A stretch of 64,000 nucleotides of DNA from Gammaproteobacteria bacterium (GTDB taxonomy: Bacteria; Pseudomonadota; Gammaproteobacteria; Ga0077536), in contig JACPPA010000022.1 in the NCBI GenBank assembly GCA_016191285.1, forward strand, positions 62,001 to 126,000, given 5' to 3'. How positions within the stretch are numbered: the first letter of the stretch is position 1; every line of letters starts with the position of its first letter. The notes below the pieces were generated by a model. It made no database searches, was not told the origin of the DNA, and saw only the letters and a list, made by a program, of their open reading frames with translations. Positions 16,466 to 27,347 of the stretch are shown one piece after another. Position numbers and translations under genes: made by a program.

Positions 16466-17797
16466 CTATTTGAACGTGTAGGACAGAAAGAGCTCGAATA
16501 CCAGTTGATTCCTGTCCCCGAAGATCTGCTTGGCGGCGGCTTTGGGTGTGGCCCAGGCTATGCCCGCTAGACCATATAAACGCTCCGTCGGATAAAACTC
16601 GAATTCGAGATTGAGTTCATCGGACCAAGCAGTGGAACGGGTTGGTACCCCGAAATACTGCGGCTGTTCAAGTTCGTGATGATAGTACATCGCCATCACC
16701 GCGCAGCGCTGATTGGGATAGGTCTTGACCTTCAGCATGTGCGTGCGCTGGTTTTCGTTGAACAGAAAGAACTCGCCGTTAATTTCCCCTTGATACCACG
16801 TGTCCCAATCGCGTTTACCCAGCGTGAAAAATAATCCGCGATATTCTTCGTTCTCCGCGGTAGCAGGGTTATCGCCGGAGTACCGTGCATAGCGGTAGTA
16901 GAAGCGCGGAGTCCATGGCCAGCTCTGGACTTGGTAGGTCGGTTCTATGTACCACGCGTCGGCATCGTTAGAGATGCCGGTGAGGCGCGCGCGACCACCC
17001 TCGCGAACGTATTCACCATAGAGCTTAAACGCCGGTAGCGAAGGCCAATGGAGATCGCCGCCGCGAAAACCCCATACCTGCATTCCGTCGCGACCAGCCC
17101 GATCGTCTTGCACGATTTCAAAATACATCGCGCTCAATTTGCCCCAGACTTCGCTACTCGGGTTTTCGAAATTAAACCCAGCAACCCGCGTGCCGCCCAA
17201 ATCCTTGTCGGTACGCAACCAAAATAGATCCGCGCGGATCGGCGAGGTATTTATCTTAACCACCGCGGTATTGCGCCAGGATTCGAATGCGCCAATCCAG
17301 TACTGACCGTTATCGTGGCCTTGATTAAAATTGCCATCGCCAACCACAAAGCCATCGCCGAGAGTAAAGGGTTGTGCGCCGTAAGAAACGTCAAGGACGC
17401 CGCTGCGCCAGCCCACGTACGCCGCGTCCGAGTTGAGTACGCGATCACCACTGCGCGCGAATTGTCCGGACAGTTCGCCGTCCAAGGTGGTGGCCGCGGC
17501 TACTGCGGTGACGCCACCGTAAATCTCCGAATCTGAGAGCTCGTAGGCGGCCGTTAGTCCAGGGCGGATCGCGGTCTCGAGATCGGTGCGCGATGTCTCG
17601 CCGGTGGTTCGTCCTAAAGTGCCAAAGCCCCGTAGCGCGCCTACTCCAAAATTAATATTCTCGCCCTGCCGCAGACCCAACCGCAGATTGACCGTACCGT
17701 CCGCATGCAGACCATTAGCGTTGTACAGTTCGTAGGCCGCCATTGGCGCGATGTTGGAAACCATCAAAACGACGGCAAGTGTCCGATTAAAATTCAT
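16466..17797 (-). CDS. Outer-membrane beta-barrel, alginate-export-like (copy 2)
   Basis: 443 residues. Signal peptide MNFNRTLAVVLMVSNIAPMAA with a clean cleavage site, then a strand-rich body ending LVFELFLSYTFK. It shares many blocks with copy 1 at 8958: YGG..AVAAATTLDGELSGQFARSGD, GWRSGVLDVSYGAQPFTLGDGF, ENEEYRGLFFTLGKRDWDTW (about half the residues agree by eye). The last residue is lysine after phenylalanine, slightly unusual for the beta-signal. No enzyme gene is attached; the pair arose by duplication and may differ in cargo. A repeat block follows upstream. Confidence 0.75.
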   Translation of the reverse strand: MNFNRTLAVVLMVSNIAPMAAYELYNANGLHADGTVNLRLGLRQGENINFGVGALRGFGTLGRTTGETSRTDLETAIRPGLTAAYELSDSEIYGGVTAVAAATTLDGELSGQFARSGDRVLNSDAAYVGWRSGVLDVSYGAQPFTLGDGFVVGDGNFNQGHDNGQYWIGAFESWRNTAVVKINTSPIRADLFWLRTDKDLGGTRVAGFNFENPSSEVWGKLSAMYFEIVQDDRAGRDGMQVWGFRGGDLHWPSLPAFKLYGEYVREGGRARLTGISNDADAWYIEPTYQVQSWPWTPRFYYRYARYSGDNPATAENEEYRGLFFTLGKRDWDTWYQGEINGEFFLFNENQRTHMLKVKTYPNQRCAVMAMYYHHELEQPQYFGVPTRSTAWSDELNLEFEFYPTERLYGLAGIAWATPKAAAKQIFGDRNQLVFELFLSYTFK

Positions 17798-17808
17798 TGC
17801 GATCTTTA

Positions 17809-18495
17809 CCCCTCACCCCAGCCCTCCCCGCAAGAGGAGAAGGAGGTATGACGTAACCCTCCTACGTGAGCGCTGATCTATAAGCACATCCCCGCGTCGG
17901 CTGGCGATGCAAGGAGGAACCTATTGCCTCCTCGCCCCCTGGCGGCTGACTCTTATTCACTTTTATCCATCGAAAGTACGCTGTGCAACCCCACCGTCAT
18001 TCCGGCGGCCACCGGAATCCAAGGGCCTTAGAGCACCCATCGTCGTCATTCCGGCGCACGCCGGAATCCAGTGAAGAAATGCTGTCCGCGCCGTGCGCGG
18101 ATGCCTATTCTGACTGGATCCCGGATATTCGCTGCGCGAATTCCGGGATGACGGCGTAAGACCGGAGTTGTCGCCGTCGCGTCCGACTCCGCACACGTCA
18201 TTCCGGCGACTGCCGGAATCCAGAGGGCCTTAGAGCACCCCCGAATACCGGGCTTCCCAACGCGGGTTCGTGCGCTCAATCAGGTCCAGCTTCCACTGAC
18301 GTTGCCAATTCTTGAGAGATTTTTTCACGCGCAATGGCGCCGCGAAACTGTACTGGATTCCGGCGTGCGCCGGCATGACGGCGGTTGGATTCCGGCGTGC
18401 ACCGGCATGACGGTAGTTGGCATGCGGCCGCTGTCGCTGCTGCAAAAATGTAAACACGAGACAGCCCTGCAGCAGAGGGCTGGGGTCAGAGGGGA
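17809..18495. repeat. Repeat-rich intergenic block
   Basis: No gene is seen in the 717 bases between 17798 and 18514. Near the ends lie CCCCTCACCCCAGCCCT (17809) and its near inverse AGGGCTGGGGTCAGAGGGG (from 18474). Inside are six palindromic units of the type GTCATTCCGGC...GCCGGAATCCAG: 17994-18020, 18044-18071, 18115-18153, 18196-18223, 18353-18380 and 18386-18413. A 16-base direct repeat GGGCCTTAGAGCACCC follows the first (18023) and the fourth (18226) unit, so a larger unit was duplicated. Confidence 0.7.
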
Positions 18496-18514
18496 GAAAT
18501 AACGAACTAACTGG

Positions 18515-18886
18515 TTAGATATCGCGTGTGTAACGTCCATCGAAAAACTGCTGCCATTCGAGCCAGCGCGCCGCGTCGGACGGAAACTTTGCGTGGTCGA
18601 AGCGCGCGATCAGAAATTCACCACCGGCACTGCGATAACGAATCACTTCGATCAAGTTAAGCTGTTCACGATACGCGGCGCGATGCGCATCCGGGACCTG
18701 CTTGTCGGGTTCGGTCGACCACACGCCTGCCGCCCGCAATTCGCCGAGCGTGCTGGGAAGGTGCAAACCCGAGTCGACGCGCAACGGCTCGCCGATATAC
18801 AGACTCGCGTTACGTTTATCTCCAGCATCGAACGTGAGTACATGGTCGTCGATGATGATGTCTTTCGTCAGTTCCGCAGTCGCCAT
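18515..18886 (-). CDS. Hypothetical protein, 123 aa
   Basis: Not recognised. Soluble, no signal or membrane segment. Begins MATAELTKDIIIDDHVLTFDAGD and ends with an aromatic part (ARWLEWQQFFDGRYTRDI); the middle has a helix with LRAAGVWSTEPDKQV. It is the last gene of a tight minus-strand run after the HerA-like ATPase (33 bases away), so it may be an accessory to that ATPase or simply co-transcribed. Codon use is like neighbours, which supports a real gene. Confidence 0.6.
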   Translation of the reverse strand: MATAELTKDIIIDDHVLTFDAGDKRNASLYIGEPLRVDSGLHLPSTLGELRAAGVWSTEPDKQVPDAHRAAYREQLNLIEVIRYRSAGGEFLIARFDHAKFPSDAARWLEWQQFFDGRYTRDI

Positions 18887-18919
18887 GGCTGTCGTCCTAA
18901 AATGATTGTGAAGGATTGC

Positions 18920-20443
18920 TCAACGCCGTCCACCGAACAGCGAACCCAAGATGCCACGCACAACTTGGCGACCGAGCTGACTGCCGATCTGGCTCGCGAC
19001 CGAGCGCGCGACGCTCTTGATCACTGCTTCGCCGACGCCTTGACGTTGATAGCCGCCGCCGGTGGTACTTCGCGAGCGCGATATCGAGGGCGATTCAGAT
19101 TCGTACGGTCCCGTCGAATCATCAGCGGGCGCGGTCTGTGCTTGTTTAGTCCCCGCGCGTACGGTCAGTTTCTCGTACGCCGATTCGCGATCGATAGTTT
19201 TCTGATAGCGGTCGCGGAGCGGCGAGGCCTCGATAAGTTCGCGCCGGCGTTCCTCGGTGATCGGTCCAATCTGGCCCTGCGGCGGGCGGATTAACGTGCG
19301 CTCGACTGGCGTCGGTTGGCCTTTTATATCCAGCGTTGACACCAAGGCTTCGCCGGTCTGCAGCTCGGTGATCACGGCCGCGGTATCGAGCTTGGGGTTC
19401 GCGCGAAAGGATTCGGCGACCAGCTTGACGGTTTTTTGATCCTTCGGCGTGAAGGCGCGGAGCGCATGCTGAATTTTCAAACCCATTTGCGCGAGGATGG
19501 CGTCCGGAATATCGAGCGGACTTTGCGTGACAAAGAACACGCCGACGCCTTTCGAGCGGATCAAGCGCACCACCTGTTCGATTTTATCGATCAGCGCCTT
19601 CGGCGCTTCTTTGAATAACAGATGCGCTTCATCGAAGAACAACACGAACAATGGCTTCGGCTGATCGCCACGTTCGGGTAATTCTTCGAATAATTCGGAT
19701 AACAACCAAAATAGAAAGCAGGCATAGAGGTTTGGCGCGGTGGTAATGAGCGTGGTGGCGTCGAGAATATTGATCACTCCACGGCCATCCGCGGCGGTTT
19801 GCATCAAGTCTTTGATCGCGAGCGCGGGTTCGCCGAAGACTTTGTCGGCGCCTTGTTCCTCAAGCACCAACAACGCGCGTTGAATCGCGGCAACACTGGT
19901 CGGCGACAAGTTGCCGTATTTAAGTTTCAGCTCAGCCGCATGCTCACCAACCCATAGCAACATCGAACGGAGATCGGGTAAGTCGAGCAGCAACAGGCCA
20001 TCGTCGTCAGCGATTTTGAACACCGCGTAGAGCACGCCGGTTTGGGTGTCGTTGAGGCCGAGCAGACGCGACCACAGTAGCGGACCCATTTCAGACACCG
20101 TCATGCGGACCGGCACGCCGCTCGCCCCGAATAAATCCCACAAGGCGACCGGACTGCGGTCGAATTGAAAATCCTTGAGGTCTAACACTTCGATCCGTTC
20201 ATCAACCTTGGCTTGCGACTTGCCGGGGTTGGCAACGCCTGAGAGATCTCCTTTAACGTCGGCGGTGAAAACCGGCACGCCGAGCGTCGACAGTCCCTCG
20301 GCCAACACTTGCAAAGTCACTGTTTTACCGGTGCCGGTGGCGCCCGTGATGAGGCCGTGGCGGTTTAACGTGCTCGCCACTTGGCTGACCAAGGCGCCGT
20401 CGTGACCGCCGAGAATGAGCGTTGGGGTATCAAACGTGGCCAC
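18920..20443 (-). CDS. HerA/DUF853-type P-loop ATPase (YjgR-like)
   Basis: 507 residues. Walker A GLITGATGTGKTVTLQVLAE (about 31-50), Walker B LFVLFFDEAHLLFKEAP, and a finger GVGVFFVTQSPLDIPDAIL typical of HerA/FtsK-like ATPases of the DUF853 (YjgR) group. The C-terminus has a flexible Ser/Gly-rich part (ESESPSISRSRSTTGGGY) and a glycine-containing tail (VASQIGSQLGRQVVRGILG) that could lie on a membrane. The biochemical role of the family is unknown; helicase or translocase activity is inferred from fold only. Probably one transcription unit with the SLC13 and EttA genes upstream on the same strand. Confidence 0.88.
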   Translation of the reverse strand: MATFDTPTLILGGHDGALVSQVASTLNRHGLITGATGTGKTVTLQVLAEGLSTLGVPVFTADVKGDLSGVANPGKSQAKVDERIEVLDLKDFQFDRSPVALWDLFGASGVPVRMTVSEMGPLLWSRLLGLNDTQTGVLYAVFKIADDDGLLLLDLPDLRSMLLWVGEHAAELKLKYGNLSPTSVAAIQRALLVLEEQGADKVFGEPALAIKDLMQTAADGRGVINILDATTLITTAPNLYACFLFWLLSELFEELPERGDQPKPLFVLFFDEAHLLFKEAPKALIDKIEQVVRLIRSKGVGVFFVTQSPLDIPDAILAQMGLKIQHALRAFTPKDQKTVKLVAESFRANPKLDTAAVITELQTGEALVSTLDIKGQPTPVERTLIRPPQGQIGPITEERRRELIEASPLRDRYQKTIDRESAYEKLTVRAGTKQAQTAPADDSTGPYESESPSISRSRSTTGGGYQRQGVGEAVIKSVARSVASQIGSQLGRQVVRGILGSLFGGRR

Positions 20444-20510
20444 TCATGTCCTCCTTCATAGTAGGAATCACTAGCCTACTTTAACCCTCGAGTTGGCGTA
20501 AGCCGCCCAG

Positions 20511-22331
20511 CTATTGAAAAGGAAAGACGATCGGGGCGACGATCAACGTGACCGTTGCGACCAACAGATTAAGCGGCACGCCAAACCGCACGAAATCCCC
20601 GAAGCGATAGCCGCCCGGGCCATAGACCATCAAATTCGTTTGATACCCAATCGGCGTCGCAAAGCCGCACGAGGCGGCGATGGTAATCGCGATAATGAAC
20701 GGCATGTAGTTAACGCCGAGCGCGTGCGCACTCGCGAGCGCAATCGGAAACATCAAGACGGCGGCAGTGCTGTTACTCAATAATTCCGTCAACAACATGG
20801 TCACCAGATAGATCGCGGCAAGTTGCGAATACGGTGTTGTACCGACTATCGAATTCAATCCATTCGCGACGGCGGTCGCGAGCCCGGTGCTCTCGAGAGC
20901 TTTACCGATCCCGAGCGTCGCGGCGATCACCACCAGCACACTCCAATCGATCGCGCGCCGGGCCGAGGCGGTGGTGCAGCACCGCGTGATCAACATCAAG
21001 GCGGCGGCCAGCAGCGCGGCTTGCAAGGTGCCGAAGTTCTTGTTGATGAAATACGGGGTTTGCTCGAACAGCGTCGCCAGCGCGACCATGCCGACCAAGA
21101 TCGCTAACGCGACCAGTGCCTTGTCGTGACGCACCGGACTGGAATCTTCGAGACTACTAATCAAGTAGAAATCGCGCGAGTTGCGTTGCTGCTGAGCGAA
21201 GGCGGGGCGCGCTTCAAGGAGCAAGGTATCGCCCGGTTGCAGCACGATATCGCCGATTTTCTGATGCAGACGCTCACCGCTCCGCGCGACGGCAATGACC
21301 GCGGCGTTGTACTGCGTGCGAAATTTTCCATCGCGAATGGATTTACCGACCAACGGGCAGCGATCGGAGACCACGGCTTCGATCAGGCTGCGACCCGCAC
21401 GCGGGCCGTCGAGCTTGAACACCTGATCGGTAGCTGGGATTAGGCCGCGCAGCCGTTGCAGCTCGACCACCGAATCCACCACACCGACAAAAATCAGCCG
21501 ATCGTTGTCTTGCAATCGTAGTTGTGGCCCGACGGCCGCGATTATCTCGCCCTGCCGCTCCACGTCGGCCAGGTACATGCCGGGCAAATTACGCAGACCT
21601 GCCTGTTCAATGGTTTTGCCGCCAACGCCACCATTCGGCGCGACCATCATCTCGATGGTATACGCACGCGGATCGTCGAGCTGACGCAATGCCGCTTGGC
21701 GCACGGGCAGTAGCCATCGACTCGCACACACCATATACAGCATGCCGGCCAATGCGCACGGCACGCCGACACTGGTCAAAGTGAAGAAGCCCATGGTCTG
21801 ATCGATGTGGCCGGCTTTGACCGCGTCCTTCATCAGACCGGCGACGATGACATTCGTACTCGTGCCGATGAGTGTGCAGAGCCCGCCGAGGATCGTCGCG
21901 AAGCTCAGCGGCATCAGCAGTTTTGACACGGGGATTTGGTATTTCTTGCCCCACTCGGTGACCGCGGGGAGCATCGCCGCGACCAATGGCGTGTTATTCA
22001 TAAAGGCCGAGATAGTCGCGACAGGAATCATCATTCGCCATTGCGCCGCGGCGACTGAGCGCGGACGGCCAAAGAGTTGTTCTGCAATCCACGCCATGAC
22101 GCCGGTATCGCGCAAACCGGCGACTACCACATACAGCACGCCAACCGTCGCCATGCCTTCGTTGGCGAAACCGCTCAAGGCTTGCACTGGCGCGAGTACC
22201 CCACACAGCATCAGTAGAGTCAGGCACGCCATCATGACCAGATCAGGCGCAATCGAGGTGAGGATCAGGAGTCCGAGCATGAGCCCCAACACGCCGAGCG
22301 TGATCCAAGCATTGAGTCCGAGCTCGGCCAT
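20511..22331 (-). CDS. SLC13/DASS-type permease with two TrkA-C domains
   Basis: 606 residues. N-terminal membrane domain with about five segments (WITLGVLGLMLGLLILTSIA, split here as LGVLGLMLGLLILT), the motif FMNNTPLVAAMLPAV and GTSTNVIVAGLM, marks of the DASS/ArsB ion transporter superfamily. Two soluble TrkA-C (RCK-C) domains follow (about residues 210-290 and 300-385), then the second membrane half (LLTELLSNSTAAVLMFPIAL; ATPIGYQTNLMVYGPGGY). Inner-membrane uptake of a di- or tricarboxylate, sulfate or related anion, gated through the soluble domains. Starts 3 bases after the ettA stop, so coupled to it. Confidence 0.87.
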   Translation of the reverse strand: MAELGLNAWITLGVLGLMLGLLILTSIAPDLVMMACLTLLMLCGVLAPVQALSGFANEGMATVGVLYVVVAGLRDTGVMAWIAEQLFGRPRSVAAAQWRMMIPVATISAFMNNTPLVAAMLPAVTEWGKKYQIPVSKLLMPLSFATILGGLCTLIGTSTNVIVAGLMKDAVKAGHIDQTMGFFTLTSVGVPCALAGMLYMVCASRWLLPVRQAALRQLDDPRAYTIEMMVAPNGGVGGKTIEQAGLRNLPGMYLADVERQGEIIAAVGPQLRLQDNDRLIFVGVVDSVVELQRLRGLIPATDQVFKLDGPRAGRSLIEAVVSDRCPLVGKSIRDGKFRTQYNAAVIAVARSGERLHQKIGDIVLQPGDTLLLEARPAFAQQQRNSRDFYLISSLEDSSPVRHDKALVALAILVGMVALATLFEQTPYFINKNFGTLQAALLAAALMLITRCCTTASARRAIDWSVLVVIAATLGIGKALESTGLATAVANGLNSIVGTTPYSQLAAIYLVTMLLTELLSNSTAAVLMFPIALASAHALGVNYMPFIIAITIAASCGFATPIGYQTNLMVYGPGGYRFGDFVRFGVPLNLLVATVTLIVAPIVFPFQ

Positions 22332-22334
22332 CGA

Positions 22335-24008
<1,674 letters not shown>

Positions 24009-24090
24009 GAGGAATAACGGTCCCGGAATAAGGACCGGCATTATCGCGAATTAGGCTGACGGCACAACGGGACAGGGCGCGGCCAGTCCT

Positions 24091-24114
24091 GTGGGAGCGG
24101 CTTTAGCGGCGAAT
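24091..24114 (+). repeat. Single REP
   Basis: GTGGGAGCGGCTTTAGCGGC followed by GAAT. Same unit as at 11673 and 52485, here without an inverted partner. It lies in the 172-base gap upstream of ettA and downstream of the porin; nothing else is seen there. Confidence 0.7.
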
Positions 24115-24180
24115 GTGCCTCAACTAAGATTCGAGCGCAAAAAGTGAGCGGGGAACGACCATCTGCGTCGGAACTCGACC

Positions 24181-25737
24181 TTAGTACACGAACTGGGCGC
24201 GGAACTGTACGGCGTTGAGATCTTCGCCGTTATGCGCCCCGCCGTCGAGTCCGAGGACATTGATGTAGTTTGCCGACAGCCGTACGAAACGATTTAGATA
24301 CCAATTCAGACCTGCTGTTAGGTCCTGCAATTTGCCGCCATGGATATCGCGATCATTTAGGTCGAGGCTGCTGAATCGTAGGCCCAATTCCACGGCCCCC
24401 CATCCGGCGGCGCCGAGTTTGAATGGGTTTCGTGGCTGTACCGCATCGAAGATCCCGCGGTCGCCCTTATAAACACGGCTGTCCGGTGTTAGAAAAACAC
24501 TCCCGTATACGTAATAGGAGTCGAAATCGAGGCTACCGCCAGTATCGCGGTCGATAGCGGTGCGCACGAACTCGCCTTGCATTGAAAATGGTCCATATAG
24601 CGCCGCCATTTCGAGATTGCCGAGCAGCGCATAGTTGACGCCACCGCTGATATTACCCGTGTCGACCAGACGCCCACTACTGCGCCCCAACCCAGTCTGA
24701 TTTCCGAACTTGCCGCGCGCGCAATCCCCAGTAGTCACGGCCGTTACCGTGGCGCACGCGGTCAGTGCGTCACTAATAATGTTGGTTTCAGGCTTGGCGC
24801 TAAAACGCAGGGTGTCCGGACCGTTCGCGTTGGTGTCCGGCTGACGGATTTGCATTGATGCCCCGAAGTGAACCAATTGATCGGCAGCTAGCACGGGGTC
24901 GTACGTGAACCGCGCCGAGCCGGTCAGTCCCTCGTTAGCCGAATTCTGAGCCGCGACCGGTGCGCCGAACACGCCCGCCGCTGCGGTCCAGTTCGCGCCA
25001 TTCGCCATCGCCATGCCGCCCAAGAGGCGATCGTTAATCATCTGGAACGGCACGCTGCGCTCGATGAACGTCGTGTTGGTGTCGGACATCAGCGCCTCGA
25101 GACTGTACGGCGGTTTGAAATTTCCGGCGGTGATACTGACTGGTCCAAGTCCCCTATAGCGCACCAAGGCATCCGTGACCTTGACCGTGTTAGTCGATCC
25201 GCCTTGGGTCGTCCCGGCGAAATCGGCTTCAAATTTATAATCCCACGCATCGAGAACAGTACCGGCAAGCGACAGGCGCCCGCGCCGGAGCTCGGTTCCA
25301 TTCGAGAAATTGGAACGGCTGTCGGTCCAGTAGGCGGCAGTATCGGCTTGGAAAAACGCGCCTATTTGGGCGGAAAAATTGCCATCCATTGTCTTAAACT
25401 TCAAGCCCTCGTTGAGAGTAACTTTGACTTCGGACGGATCACTAATCGGCGCTACGGCCGCGGCGCTTTTCGGCTGTTCGGCGATGCGCGGCGTGCCGTT
25501 AGCTTTGACTGTCGCTGGTTGCTTTTCGGTTTGTATTAGCGCGACGTTATGCTCTTCATCGGCTTGGGCCGCGACGTTGAGCGCGTGAAACGTCTCATCG
25601 TCAATAGTGCCTTTGTTGCGCAACACTGTGAGAAGCTGGAGCATTGCGTCGTTGGCGGCGAATGCATGACCTGCCGGAGCGGCGAGGGATAGAGCTAGAA
25701 TAAAACGCGAGAACGCAGGAAATTGACGATTACTCAC
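24181..25737 (-). CDS. Phosphate-selective porin O/P family
   Basis: 518 residues. Signal peptide (SRFILALSLAAPAGHAFA), then a short helical N-terminal part (NDAMLQLLTVLRNKGTIDDE) characteristic of OprO/OprP porins, then the barrel (GNFSAQIGAFFQADTAAYW; ELRRGRLSLAGTVLDAWDYK; AGNFKPPYSLEALMSD). It ends VQFRAQFVY, an outer-membrane sorting signal. Homologues form anion-selective trimeric channels for phosphate or polyphosphate. Start is GTG at 25737. A probable Pho box is upstream (25803-25824), consistent with induction by phosphate shortage. Transcribed divergently from the acyl-CoA operon. Confidence 0.88.
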   Translation of the reverse strand: MSNRQFPAFSRFILALSLAAPAGHAFAANDAMLQLLTVLRNKGTIDDETFHALNVAAQADEEHNVALIQTEKQPATVKANGTPRIAEQPKSAAAVAPISDPSEVKVTLNEGLKFKTMDGNFSAQIGAFFQADTAAYWTDSRSNFSNGTELRRGRLSLAGTVLDAWDYKFEADFAGTTQGGSTNTVKVTDALVRYRGLGPVSITAGNFKPPYSLEALMSDTNTTFIERSVPFQMINDRLLGGMAMANGANWTAAAGVFGAPVAAQNSANEGLTGSARFTYDPVLAADQLVHFGASMQIRQPDTNANGPDTLRFSAKPETNIISDALTACATVTAVTTGDCARGKFGNQTGLGRSSGRLVDTGNISGGVNYALLGNLEMAALYGPFSMQGEFVRTAIDRDTGGSLDFDSYYVYGSVFLTPDSRVYKGDRGIFDAVQPRNPFKLGAAGWGAVELGLRFSSLDLNDRDIHGGKLQDLTAGLNWYLNRFVRLSANYINVLGLDGGAHNGEDLNAVQFRAQFVY

Positions 25738-25802
25738 AGTGGATCCTCTGTTCAGGGTTCGGAATAGGTGCCAGCGGTAACCCGAGCAGGGTATGAGCTA
25801 AA

Positions 25803-25824
25803 AATGACAAGAATGTGACAAGAT
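25803..25824 (-). promoter_or_regulatory. Candidate Pho box for the porin
   Basis: On the minus strand two TGTCA motifs (25820-25816 and 25809-25805) start 11 bases apart in CTTGTCACATTCTTGTCAT, matching the two 11-base repeats of the PhoB site (CTGTCATA-W-rich twice). It is 68 to 87 bases before the porin GTG, with a weak -10 (CATACC) about 10 bases downstream. Visible match; PhoB binding is inferred. Confidence 0.6.
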
Positions 25825-25890
25825 TATTTCTATTCGGGATAGTCCTTGTCATATTCCCAAAGATGCCAACCTCAATTACACGAGCAAGTT

Positions 25891-27333
25891 ATGCGTTACG
25901 GAATTCTTTCCTACGGGGCCTATGTGCCGAGCTTCAGACTGGCCCGCAGTATCATCGCGGACGCCGTGAGCTGGGCAGTCCCTGGCGTTAAAGGTCTCGC
26001 CAAGGGCGAACGCGCGGTCGCCAATTGGGACGAAGACAGCATCACGCTCGCGGTTGAAGCGGGTCGCAATTGTTTAGCGGGGTTCACCCAGCGGCTCGAT
26101 CATTTGCAACTCGCCTCCACCACGCTACCGTTCGCGGATCGCAGCAACAGCGGGGTGGTTGGCGATGCCTTACTGTGTCCTGCCGAGCTGACTACTGAAG
26201 ATCTTGGGGGCAGCCGGCGCGCGGGGAGCAGCGCCTTGGTGCGGTTAGGCCTGTCTGCGAGCGCCCGGACGACCTTACTGCTCGCCGCCGATTGTCGCGA
26301 AACCAAGCCCGGTAGTACGCAGGAAATGAATTACGGTCACGGGGCCGCAGGTTTCGTGTTCGGTACCGGCGAGCCGATTGCCGTCGTCAAGGGCGCGGCG
26401 TCGATCCACGAAGACCTGATCGATCAATATCGCGCAACCGACAGCGACTACGACTATGCGCTCGAAGAGCGCTGGATCCGCGAAGAGGGCTATAACAAAT
26501 TGGTGCCGCGCGCGGTGCATGCCGCCGCCAAAAACGCCGGGATCGAATTGAGCGAGATCCACCGCTTTGTCATGCCCGCCGCAGCGGCTATCGCCAAAGG
26601 GGTGGCCAAAATCCTGAAAGTCGATGCGGCGTTATTCGCCGATCCGCTAACCGCACAAGTGGGAGACTGCGGCGCCGCGCATCCCTTATTGATGCTCGCG
26701 CAGGCGCTTGAAACGGCGGTGCCTGGGGAGAAAATACTGGTCATCGGGTTTGGTCAGGGGGCTGATGCGATTATCCTTGAGACCACCGCGCGACTCGCTG
26801 ATCTGCAGCCGACCCACGGTCCCGGACGTTACCTTAAAGCACGCCGTGTGCTCGACAACTACACCAAGTTTCTCGCCCTGCGCAATCAACTCGATCTGGA
26901 TTTCGGTTTGCGCGCCGAACGCGACAATCGCACGGCGCAATCCGTGTTTTATCGCCGCCGCAAGGACATCACCGGCATGGTCGGCGGGCGGTGCAAGTCC
27001 TGCAATACCTTGCAATACCCGCGTGCTCAACTATGCGTGAAGTGCGGAGAAATCGACACGCAGGCGGGCGAGAGTCTGTCGGGCCTTCTCGGGCGCGTGA
27101 AGTCCTATACTGAGGATTGGCTGGCTTATACCCCGTTACCGCCTTATATCTACGGCAATGTGGAATTCGCCGATGGCGCCAACTGCATGCTCGAGTTCAC
27201 CGATTTTGAACCCGGCCAGGTCAAGATCGGCAACGCGGTGCGCATGGTGTTTCGGATTAAAGACTTTGACGGGCGCCGGCACTTTCGACGATATTTCTGG
27301 AAGCCGGCGCCGATCCCCACGGCGGCCGATTAA
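25891..27333 (+). CDS. HMG-CoA-synthase-like protein fused to zinc-ribbon/OB-fold (DUF35)
   Basis: 480 residues in two parts. Residues 1 to about 350 have the thiolase/KAS III fold as in HMG-CoA synthase (MRYGILSYGAYVPSFRL; EMNYGHGAAGFVFGTG; GFGQGADAIILETTARL). Where HMG-CoA synthases have ACYGGT this protein has SRRAGS (about residues 108-113), so the acyl-accepting cysteine seems absent. The C-terminus (about 360-470) is a DUF35 unit: zinc ribbon C368-x2-C371 and C382-x2-C385, then an OB fold. It may be a scaffold or partner for the thiolase encoded 14 bases downstream, as DUF35 is in archaeal thiolase/HMG-CoA synthase complexes. ATG at 25891 starts the conserved sequence; a TTG at 25846 is unlikely. 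Confidence 0.82.
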   Translation: MRYGILSYGAYVPSFRLARSIIADAVSWAVPGVKGLAKGERAVANWDEDSITLAVEAGRNCLAGFTQRLDHLQLASTTLPFADRSNSGVVGDALLCPAELTTEDLGGSRRAGSSALVRLGLSASARTTLLLAADCRETKPGSTQEMNYGHGAAGFVFGTGEPIAVVKGAASIHEDLIDQYRATDSDYDYALEERWIREEGYNKLVPRAVHAAAKNAGIELSEIHRFVMPAAAAIAKGVAKILKVDAALFADPLTAQVGDCGAAHPLLMLAQALETAVPGEKILVIGFGQGADAIILETTARLADLQPTHGPGRYLKARRVLDNYTKFLALRNQLDLDFGLRAERDNRTAQSVFYRRRKDITGMVGGRCKSCNTLQYPRAQLCVKCGEIDTQAGESLSGLLGRVKSYTEDWLAYTPLPPYIYGNVEFADGANCMLEFTDFEPGQVKIGNAVRMVFRIKDFDGRRHFRRYFWKPAPIPTAAD

Positions 27334-27347
27334 CGAGGAGCACTCCG

